Of a stretch of DNA of 64,000 nt, positions 1 to 9,700 are shown one piece after another. A program made the translations under genes and the position numbers. Source of the stretch: Amylostereum areolatum (taxonomy: Eukaryota; Basidiomycota; Agaricomycetes; Russulales; Stereaceae). The stretch spans positions 186,001 through 250,000 of the forward strand of contig SAXG01000032.1 of NCBI GenBank assembly GCA_012932865.1. The letters run 5' to 3'. Below the pieces are notes generated by a model. That model ran no database searches, was not told the DNA's origin, and saw nothing but the letters and a program-made list of their open reading frames with translations. The first letter of the stretch is position 1; each line of letters begins with the position of its first letter.

Positions 1-3000
1 CAATGTCTGTCTGCCGCTTTTCTAGCTGTCGTATGCGTAGGGATAATAGCTCTGCAGATGACATTTTTGCTGAATAGGCTGGGCCTAGAAAAGTTGCTTC
101 CGTCAAGTCAAATGGATAAATAGGATGTGTTCCATGCAGGAGATAGTATGGGGAGAAGCCTGTCGACTGTGATATTGTTATGCGGTCTGCATAGAAGGCT
201 GCATGCACTTTAGCTGGCCAGTCTTGGACTTTTGATCCACATGTCTTGATGATGGATTCTCGGATTGTAAAGTGGCCGCGCTCCACTACTCCATTGGCCT
301 TGGAGTTATATGGGGCAATCTTGACTTGAGGGACACCAAGACGTTCTACCAGTTCTTGAAACGCTCCGCGTACTTCTGGGCCATTATCTGTAACCACCTG
401 TCGGACAACTCCATATCGACAGTAAATTTGTTCCCAGAAGAACTTCTTCAATGATCCTGCATTTGCATTTCGTAGTGCCCGCCCTTCAGACACGCGAGTA
501 AGATCATCTCGTGCTGCCACAATGTACTTATACCCATGGGCCTGCGGCATATGCATGACATCAATATAGACCTTATCCCATATTGCAACTGGGGTTGACA
601 CCGTGGGATGCCGCAGAGGCCGTAGTGTTGAGCGGACCTGGCATTCATGGCAGGATCGGATATGCTGTTTAATGTCTGATAGCATGGCTGGCCAGTAGAA
701 GCGCAGACTGATGGCTTTATGAACTGCCTCCACTCCTCTGTGTCCCATTTCCTCATGCGCCCCTAGCATAATGCTGTACCGGGTGTCTGGTGAAAAGATC
801 ACCTTCCTTGGGATTCCTTCTGCTTCCTTCCGAAACATGTCCTGGTCCCGTAAGAAAAATTTGGTAGCCTTGGCTACAAACCGCTTCTCTTGCTGGGTCG
901 TTTGGACTGAGGGAGGATATTCCCAATTCTGTAAAAAATGCTTGATCTGATCCAGGGTAGATTCTATTGCTCCAACAGGCAGTACAAGGCTGGCTTTGAT
1001 GTTTGAGTGTTGGTAAACTGGTCGCGCTGACCGGTCTTGCAGCGTAACAAAGCGGTCTAGTGGAGCCTTAGGGATAGAATACAGGGCAATGGCATCTAAC
1101 CAGTCATCGTCATCTGGTTCATGTTCATCTTCTGAGGGCGGTCGTCTTGAAAGACCGTCGGGGCCTGAGAACCGCTTACCTGGTACATGAATTAATTCAA
1201 AGTCAAACATCTTGATTCCTTGTATCCAGCGGTTAATTGCAGCGTTCGGCTGAAGGTCTGGTGCATTGAGCATACCTTTGATATAAAGGGCATCAACTTC
1301 TACATAGAAATTTTTGATCCCAATTATGTAGAGGCTAAAATGCTTCAACGCTCGGAACAAGCCAAATAGCTCTAGCTTGGGTTGCGAGTATCGCGCTTCA
1401 ACTGCACTCATTGGTAATGATCCGTAACGTGCGGGTCGTCTTCTTCCTTCTTCATCTAGCTGGGACAGAATAAATCCTACTGCGATATAACTGGAGTCAA
1501 CGGACAGAATCACTGGGCGTTCGGACTTATAGTCAATTGGGCGGAGGGCAGGTGCGGCTGAAACCTTAGCTTTGAGGTCGTCGAATGCTTTTTGACGCCG
1601 TGTATCCCAGATAAATTCTTCGTCCTTGCGTACCAATTCTGTTAGAGGTCGCGCAAGCTTCGAGTAGTTTTCGATCCAAATACGAACTGTACCGCATAGG
1701 CCCAGAAAACCTCGTACCTCTGTGACATTCTTGGGCGCCGGCCAGTTCTGAATTTTTTCGGCTTTATTCTTCTCAGGGGACCGTCCTTTTGGTGTACAGG
1801 TTTGTCCTAAAATTTCGACTTGCTGAGCGCATATCTGTGCTTTATCGGGATTGAACGTTCCTCCTGCAGATTTTATGCGGTGCATTATGCGGTGGACATC
1901 CTGTGCGTGCTCCCATATAAAGCGCCGTATGCCCGGGTTATCTTTTAGCACTTCAGGGTTTCCAGATGAGTCCAGGTATGCTGACAAGGGTCCACGTATT
2001 GCTAAGTCATCAATGAAAATGTTTGCTGTGTGGGGGATTTCATCCTGCAGGATAAACACCATACTGTTTTGAAATTCTGCTGGCGAATTTGTGAAGCCCA
2101 TAGGCATAGATGTGATCCGTAGTTGTCCTAATGGAGTCTGAAAGGCTGTCATGTCCCTGCTATCCTCATGTATTTTGCGTGCGTCAAATCCCCAGAATAG
2201 GTCAAAGACGGTACTGCATTGGCGCCCGGCAAAGGGCTCTACGAAGTCATCTAGGATTGGCGGCATTCCAGAGTCTTTGATTGTTACTCGATTTAGCGGC
2301 TGCAGATCGTGAACAATTCTGAGTTTACCATTTTTCTTGACTACACAAAACCAGCGTGAACGATAGCTTGATTGGCTGGGTTCATATACCCCACACCGGA
2401 TTTTTTCTTTCAACAGATCAATAACTTTGTCTTTGATGCCAGGTGGGATTGGGATGTTCTTGTATTCCCATGGCTCGTGGGGGACGGTCGGAATTTTGTA
2501 TGGTGTAAAATAGTCGTCGCGTAGCGTACCCCGTTGTTCATCGGTGTATGCCATTGCTTCCTCATTTAATACCATAATGTGTTGAAACAGCTTGAGTTCT
2601 TCTGGCCAGAGGAATCCGGCGGCATCTAATTTTAGTCTTGCTAAGCTCTCCATTGTTGTGCGCTCGGTGGGCACAAATTTTGGCGGGTTGACTGGCAGCG
2701 GGGCTAAAGATGCCAATGGATCTTCAGGGAATCTTCGTTCCACACGTGCTGACTGTGGGAAAGCAGTTGCCACTGGACGGACCTTTTTATCTACCTTCTT
2801 GTATGCAGTTAACACAAAGCCAGGTGGTTGAACAAGGTACAGTTCTTCCCCATCTATCTTGTTCCAGCTAACTGAGGCTTGATGATGTAATGTGTCATGT
2901 GCACGCAGATCTGGGACTGCCCGGATAATTCCGACCGAGGCTGATCTCAGATTCCGAGTCGTTTGATTGTTGGGTTGTCGCCGGAGTGATTCTTTCCTTC

Positions 3001-3067
3001 TTGATCCCGTTTTGGCTTGTCGATCTGATCGGCACGTGATCGATCCATCAATCATAATCTTTCCCAT
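1..3067 (-). CDS. Pol ORF: reverse transcriptase, RNase H, integrase (3' end outside window)
   Basis: One minus-strand frame is open from position 1 past 3067 (an ATG; the frame is open further upstream, so the true start is unclear). RT shows the YXDD-type motif as IFIDDLAIRG near 2000-2040, preceded by MGFTNSPAEFQ. RNase H ends in the typical HVPGKRFSGPDGLSRRP near 1150-1190. The integrase has a HHCC zinc finger (H near 765 and 745, CHEC near 640) and a core followed by FSPYYLLHGTHPIYP near 120-150. No stop or shift was seen at the points checked. The frame differs from gag-protease, so pol would need frameshifting, splicing or a separate transcript. The reading frame continues beyond the window. 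Confidence 0.93.
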   Translation of the reverse strand, partial: MGKIMIDGSITCRSDRQAKTGSRRKESLRRQPNNQTTRNLRSASVGIIRAVPDLRAHDTLHHQASVSWNKIDGEELYLVQPPGFVLTAYKKVDKKVRPVATAFPQSARVERRFPEDPLASLAPLPVNPPKFVPTERTTMESLARLKLDAAGFLWPEELKLFQHIMVLNEEAMAYTDEQRGTLRDDYFTPYKIPTVPHEPWEYKNIPIPPGIKDKVIDLLKEKIRCGVYEPSQSSYRSRWFCVVKKNGKLRIVHDLQPLNRVTIKDSGMPPILDDFVEPFAGRQCSTVFDLFWGFDARKIHEDSRDMTAFQTPLGQLRITSMPMGFTNSPAEFQNSMVFILQDEIPHTANIFIDDLAIRGPLSAYLDSSGNPEVLKDNPGIRRFIWEHAQDVHRIMHRIKSAGGTFNPDKAQICAQQVEILGQTCTPKGRSPEKNKAEKIQNWPAPKNVTEVRGFLGLCGTVRIWIENYSKLARPLTELVRKDEEFIWDTRRQKAFDDLKAKVSAAPALRPIDYKSERPVILSVDSSYIAVGFILSQLDEEGRRRPARYGSLPMSAVEARYSQPKLELFGLFRALKHFSLYIIGIKNFYVEVDALYIKGMLNAPDLQPNAAINRWIQGIKMFDFELIHVPGKRFSGPDGLSRRPPSEDEHEPDDDDWLDAIALYSIPKAPLDRFVTLQDRSARPVYQHSNIKASLVLPVGAIESTLDQIKHFLQNWEYPPSVQTTQQEKRFVAKATKFFLRDQDMFRKEAEGIPRKVIFSPDTRYSIMLGAHEEMGHRGVEAVHKAISLRFYWPAMLSDIKQHIRSCHECQVRSTLRPLRHPTVSTPVAIWDKVYIDVMHMPQAHGYKYIVAARDDLTRVSEGRALRNANAGSLKKFFWEQIYCRYGVVRQVVTDNGPEVRGAFQELVERLGVPQVKIAPYNSKANGVVERGHFTIRESIIKTCGSKVQDWPAKVHAAFYADRITISQSTGFSPYYLLHGTHPIYPFDLTEATFLGPAYSAKMSSAELLSLRIRQLEKRQTDI

Positions 3068-3532
3068 CTTAGTGACTCCAGCTACGTCGCGTCGGAATGG
3101 GAGGGATACGATTGGTGCAATGTGAGGAGTGGAGAGGTAGAGTGCAATAGCGCGGGAGGGGACGGGTGGTGGTACAGATAGCGAAAGGCAGGCCGGGTAA
3201 GATAATAGATGTGACGGAGGCGGGTGGGGGAGGTGGGCCGAGATCGGAACACGCGTGAGTAAGTCCAAAGTGTGACTGGAAAGCATAGGTAATTAAATAA
3301 GCGGGGGGAAGCGGAGACGGAGTGGTGATTGTACATAATAATAGCAGGGAGGGAGTCAGAGCGGGGGTGCATAGACGGCAGAGCGGCAAGAGAGAAGAGT
3401 GGGAACAGTGAAATATAAAAGGTACAGGTGAGTCCGCACGGATTATTCAAACAACGCGACGAGCCTGTGATCGAGATTAGCAATGCGACGATCTGACATC
3501 TACTGCTACGCACCATGGCGCCTGCACGGCCC

Positions 3533-6500
3533 CTACCACGGCCAATCCTGGAGGAAGCGCGTGGCCTGACGGACCCGCTCGTCATGGAGTCCGAGGAGCG
3601 GCCGGAGTTCCGGGTCTTCGAGGGTGCCGGACCGGATGAGGCTTGCGACGAGCTCGTCGCCCTGAAACCGCGAGCCGATGAAGTTGAGGAGGGGACCCAC
3701 AAGAGCCGGAATCCCGGCCCTGACGAGCCAGTCCGTGAGCGCGACGAGAAAAAGATGTTCTGTGCTGCGGAGGAAAGCGCACCATCCTGGTTGGGGGCTA
3801 ACACAAAGCGAGAGTCCTGCAGCCCGAAAGGTGACTGGCCAGGCTTGGAGGCTGTTGACGAGGCTGCCGATGTAGCCCTCGACCGCCTCATTGGCCGGGA
3901 ACTGCTGCTGCTTGTACTCGAGGATCGCCTCGGCGAGAAGGACGCCCGTGATGGCCACCAATCGCTGCTGCTTGCCGGCACGCCGAAAATGAGGACTGCG
4001 GGGGGGTGGGTGAACGACGAAAGGAGTGCTGTGAGGGTGAATCGTACGCAGCGGGGTTGAGAGCATGTTCACTGCCTGCCGGAGCCGGCACCGCCACGTC
4101 TGGGCCTGCGTCGGCGACACGGAGCCTGTACCGTTTCTGGGGGGGGACGTAGCGGGGGGGGATGGGGGCGACGGTCTTGACGTGCTGGCGGATGCGGGGT
4201 GGTGCCGAGAACTGACGGGATTTTCGTAAGTGCGGTGCGAGCCAGACTCGATTGACGGAGCGGCGTACACCTCTGGGGCCTCGTCCCCGACGCCTTCCGC
4301 GGCCGCGCGTGTTGTCGTTGCGAGAGCCGAGGTGCTCCTGACGGAAGGGACGTATGCGCATGTGTGTGTGTGGCTCAGAGATTACGAACACGCTCGATTG
4401 GCATCGAGGGCATACCTTGTTGTCGTCGAACTGGCTGGGCTCGGGCTTCTTGATCGTCGGCTGCTGGTACGGCGTCGGGTTGGCTGGGCGCGACGGTGCG
4501 TCGACGGAGGGGACATCTTTCGGGCTGCTTACCACACTCTCACATTCCGCGATCGTGATCAAGGACGGCATCGAGCCACCTGATGACGAGCGAGACGGAG
4601 AGGTGGGGGCAGCCGAGTCGATAGGCTTGGGTATCGGCGACGCGAGCTGAGTTGTGTCGTCGTCGGGAGCAGCTACGGGCTCAGGCGGTGTCGAGTCGTC
4701 CATGCTGTCGGTGTCTTCGTCCTTGAAGAACAGGGGTAGCGGAGAGGCGGCCGACACGTCGATGGAGGCGGCTGCTTGGTCTTTGGGAGACGGGGGGCCT
4801 TGCAGGGTGCCGTTAACAGCAAACGGGATCTTGATGTTGACGAGGTCCTCCATGTCGAGTGGCGAGAGAGCGCCGCCATCATCCGAGCTGGACGAGTCCG
4901 CGTCGTTAGGGGACGTGTCGGTGGTGGAGAGGATGAGGGGAGACTTGGAGGCGGAGTCAGTTTTTGAAGTGTCGGAGGTGTCGGAGGTGTCGGAGTCGAC
5001 GGAGTCGACCTCCTTGCACCAGCGGACGTAGGTGCGGAGCCGATAATCTGCCGCATCGAGAATCGAGCGGTGAGGTGTACCGCCGAAAGTCTTCAAAAGG
5101 ATACTGCAGAGTCGACGGAGGTACTGGAGAAGGCGGCTGCGATGGTCGGAGGACTTGACAAGTTGCTGGCCGAGGTTTGTGCCGCTGTGGATGCGCGAGA
5201 CTAGGACCATAACATCCGAGATGGGGGGGTTCTCCTTTAGATCCCCTGCCGCGACGGCCTCTTTGATGACGAGCGGCGGCTCTCCCGCGTACAGCGGGTT
5301 CCCCGGAATATTCGGAGCCAACACCCAAACGGGGTGCGTCTCATCTATCGACCCGAGATACTCGAACTGTCCAGCCGCCGCAGCACGGCGCGGGCTCATG
5401 GCGGTTGGAGGCGGCGGGATCGACGGCGGGATGTCGACACGGATGGCGTTCGTGTGCGCCTGCCACATGCTGAGGCTGGCAGCGAGGCGCTGGGAGATGC
5501 CTGGGGTCATGACCTGCGGGCGCGGAGAGCGGGGGTCAATGGAGGAGGGTAGCGGGGGACGTGGCGTCGGGGGGCGTGTGTTTGCGGACTGTCCGAGGGG
5601 CTCGCCATCTTCACGTTGGTACTGCATCGAGGGCAGGTGGAGTTGGAGACCAGGGTTACGTTTGGAGCGCAGAATTGGGGTGAAGTTATCGACGCGTCGG
5701 AGGCCGTTGAGAGAAGAGTAGCCGCCACCCGCGATGTCGAGCACGGACTCTTCGCCGTGGGAGGAGCCTTCGGTTGTAATGAGAGCGGCGGTCGCCGACA
5801 TGATCAGGTGGCCGTCGTCGTCGGAGCTGCCCGTATGGACTTGCGCGCGGATGAACGAGAGAACTTGTTGGTGTGTGTCGGGCCCGATTGCCTGCGGGGT
5901 GTCGAAGTGTGTCCATAGTCCATCCGGCGCGAGGACAGTGGCCGAGCGAACGGACTCGCCGTAGATGCTTGGGATCCGATTCGCGAGAATGCGGACCGAG
6001 TCGGCCCGCACCGTTTCGCGGATGATGTCGACCTCGTCAATGCTCGGGACAATAGGACGGATGTGCGTGTCTTGGCGGAGGAACAGCGGGATCGCTGGGT
6101 CGTGATAACCCGAGGACAACCCTACGGCGTGCGGGGTAAGTCCAGTGCAATTGACGCAACTGCTGGTTTGCTTACGGTTTTCGTACCAGGCAGCATCCAT
6201 TTCCGTGAGTGAGAGCGGAGAGTTCGGCAGCGTGGCGTCGGGCATATCGACGTCCTGGTGGTCTTCGGGTAACGTGCCGAGGTCGGCCATGCGGCGTGCG
6301 TCCCCAGCGGATCCTTCCTCGACGCAGAGCGCGCGGAGGAAAAGGTCGCCTTTGAACGAAGTGGTCTTGATGCGCGTGACGAGGAGTTCGCAATTGTCGG
6401 GGGTGAGAAAAGCTTGGATGTAGCGGGATCGGCGGACTAGTACCGGGTCCTTGAAGGACAGATCCAGCGCACAGGCAGTCGTGCCATGGTCTTCGATCGA

Positions 6501-6764
6501 ACTGAAGGCAAGGACGACGACGCTGTCGCTTTTGATCTCGACGGCGCGATCGTCATAGACGACCCCGGGTGCGCGTCCACGGAGCAGTTGCTCTCGCCAG
6601 TCGGCGATAACCCGGATATTGAAACGACCAAGAGAAGACTGCGAGAGTGAGTCGGGGGAATGTTCGAAGGGGTCGAAATGACTAACCATGGGCAAGACGG
6701 GAGTATCAGGGGAGATCATGGGGGCCTCGGCCAGCGAGGCGGCAGAGAAGGAATCTTGGGACAT
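3533..6764 (-). CDS. Cargo gene B: spliced gene of unknown function (about 1,015 aa)
   Basis: Not recognised. Model: ATG at 6764, exons 6764-6176, 6121-4416, 4337-4048 and 3995-3533, totalling 3,048 nt. The introns have good signals: 54 nt (GTAAGC...GACTTAC...GTAG), 78 nt (GTATGC...CGTCAG) and 52 nt (GTACGA...CCGCAG). The first two are multiples of three with no in-frame stop. The third shifts the frame, giving a well-composed C-terminus (AILEYKQQQFPANEAVEGYI...) that ends in DWPW. The protein is Ser/Pro/Asp-rich, with a folded-looking N-terminal block (residues about 50-150, FNIRVIADWREQLLRG) and an Arg/Gly-rich stretch near the second intron. It has its own TATA box and a CT-rich leader. 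It lies divergent to gene A, and both sit inside the Gypsy element. The function is open. Confidence 0.65.
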
Positions 6765-9700
6765 AGTGGTTGGGGGAGATGAGAATGAGGACGAATAATC
6801 TGAAAGCGGTGATAAGTACGAGAGTGCAGACGGAAAAGTGAGGGAGGTGAGAAGATGGGGCTCACCAACGGCGGACGCGGGGGTCTTTATACGCCTTGTG
6901 CGCGCTAAAGACGTCAGTGGCCCGGCTTGCATGGGCAGTGCGTGGCCGTCAGCGGTGATGCTCTTGATAGATGGGCTATTGACGGGGGGATGGGTGAACG
7001 ACGCGGAAGGGCCGCCGCTTGTGGGGGCCTTCATGGCGCGCAGCGTGTCCAATTTCCGCGCGACGGACTCTGCGTCGCGCAGGACGTGCCGAAATCGTCG
7101 TCGGTCTGCACGAGAGTCCATTGGGTTAGTCAAGAAAAAGCTGGAGTTATTCGGAAACGGCGTACCCTCGGGACTCGTCGCGTCGACGCCGTTGTCCGGG
7201 TAGCAGCCTGTCGTGTTGTGGTCCGAAAGGCGGCCGGTCTTGAAAGCGCGACCCATCACGGCGTCGGCTTGGCCTGTACGGCCTGTGCGTTGCGAGTGGT
7301 CGAAGGAGGAGGTCGAGGCGGGAGCGAGAGCGAGGTGGTTGGTCGGCGACGTGGCAAAAGGCGATGGCGGCGGGACGAAAAACTTCGCGCGCCAATTCGC
7401 ATCGAAGCGTCGTCGGTTCGCACGTGATCCGGCGAACTCCGAGTGGAACGACGACGCGTCACGCCGTTCGTCTGCGTGTTCGTCTTCCGTCCGCGTCGTC
7501 TCCACGTCATTCTCTCTTTCTTCCTCCTTGCCTCGTCCGTCGTCCGCAAATTCTTCGCGTGCGCGTCTCTGGTCGATGGCGCGTGAGTCATGGATCGCCG
7601 CGGCTGCCTGTCTGGCTAAGCCCGGACTTTTCCAGGTGCGTTCGTCCGTGTGTTTGGCTCCATTATCGTACTTATCCTTTTTTGTAGGTTCCCTCCCTTC
7701 GCGCGCACCCTTCCGTGTGAACGCTGCGGCGTCGGGACCGTGCTGGTGCATCAGGAACTCGAGGGGAGCTCTCGACGGCTCGGGACCGTCGCGCACGGCG
7801 ACTTCGTGGCGCAAAGGTACGCCGTTCGTTCCGTTTGCTATACTTACACTAACATTCACCTCGCCGTCTCCGTTCGCACAGGACATTAACCCGCGCGCGT
7901 TCGCGGCTGCACGCTCGGATGCGTAGGGGATTTCGACGGTAAGCCTTGCCTTCGTCATTTTGCGACCGACGCGCTTACACTGGTTGCGACGCGTAGGTGC
8001 TTCGAACGCGACTGGCCCGTCATTATTCTTAATGACCCCAGTGCGAACTTCGGAGGGGGGCCGCGGCGGCGTACGAGGTCGGTCGGGGCCGTCAAGGGCT
8101 ATGACCTTGTCGTGCTTTGGGCGAGACTCTGGTGCGTTCGTATTCTTTTCTTTTTGTTCGAGACTGACTTTGTCCTTGGGGGGACCCTCAGCGATCCTCG
8201 CGCCCGCAATGGGCATGGAACGGGGCCCGTTCGGTTGGTACTGTGGCCGTTCGCGTTTCCACCGCGTCACAGGTTCGTGTTCGGCATTCCTCTCCACGGC
8301 GGTGACATCCTGACCTCGCCTTTTCTCGCAGACTCTTGGCTGATGCCGCGCGCATTTGCGTTCGCCGATGCTGCGTATCGAAGGGCCTCGGTCGTGTCGT
8401 ATCGTCAGTACGATTTTTCCTGGCCGCCGCCCGGTCTCGTCATGCTGATCCAGGCGTTTTTCGCTAGGTTCGCAACAATTTCGCGCGCGACTTTGCTCGC
8501 CGCGGTCGGTGCAGGCTGATGTCTCGCCAAACCTGTGTTCCGAGTTTTCGTGTTCGGGTCGCTCGCCGTCGGCTCGAGATCTGGGGTTCTGCTCGCGCGC
8601 GCGTTCGCTAGCGGCGGTGTTATTTTGCTCGATTAATGCGCTATCTGTTGGGGATCCGTCGGCGGTCGGTGTATTGCCTGTTCCCCATGCCACTTTCCGT
8701 TGAATAGGCGGCTTGTTTACTTGCTCTGGGGTTTTCTTGCTGTGTGCGCATTTATTCATTTCTACTGGCGAACGGTCATCGACGACCTCGAATATTCGGC
8801 CTGGCTTTGGTGTCGGCGCGGCTTGATGAGCCGACGAATCCTGTATCGAAATCTCTGGTGATCGGATGCTTGGTGGAGAAGCCACATATCTTGGGCGAAT
8901 ATTTGATCCTAGCCTTGGGTGTAATATGACCGTGTTGCATGCTATGGACTGACTCATTTTTGCGGCTTCGTTTCGCTCTCGTTGGTGCTGCTCTACCCGC
9001 AGACGCACTAGGTTCATGGCGTCGGTTTCTTCTTCCTCGGTTCGGGCCATAAATTGCTGTATGTTCTGGGTAGCCACATTGTGTCCTTGTAACATGACGT
9101 CGTAGCGAATGCGATCTGGATTTTGTTTGTCCTTAAACACGAGATATGTTCCGGCTTTCCGTTCGTCGATGCACACCAGGTTGTCGCGCTGCCATGGCCG
9201 TCCTAATAGAAGGTCAAATGGAACATGATCTGCTGCCCATAAGTGCGCGTGAGTTTCTAATGCACCGAAATGGATTCGAACATCCTGGACAAGGCCTACC
9301 AGTTTCTCTTCTCCTCCGTTTGCATCGGTCATATGTACTACCGACTGACGATCCATAGGGAGGCAGACAAATTTATCTGCAAGTTCGCGCCGAATAATAT
9401 TGAGTTGTGAGCCTGAGTCCATTATGGCGGTCATGAGTGCTCCATTTATGTTGACCTGAAACTGAAGGAGACGATCATGCAGGACTGTGGACCGAGGAGA
9501 AATGGCTGTCAGGCCCAGAGATGTTAGATTGATCTGAGCCGCGCGTTCCGGTCCCACATTGTGCGTGGGTCCAGTTTCCTTGAGGTCCCTTTTTACACTC
9601 TTGAGCTTCATATTTTCCACCAACAAGCTGCCCAATTCCCTCGACACACCCAGGATATCACCAATCGGCAAGGATACCGATGTTCCTAGTATATGTGCGA

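Noticed and set aside
448..756. Minus-strand ORF of 102 codons
   Set aside because: Out-of-frame shadow of the integrase zinc-finger region.
3069..3389. Minus-strand 106-codon ORF between gene B and pol
   Set aside because: Several minus frames are open here because of CT-rich composition. It is probably gene B 3' flank.
3515..6423. Plus-strand ORFs of 60-190 codons across this stretch
   Set aside because: They are antisense shadows of gene B, whose minus-strand reading has consistent splicing and a promoter.
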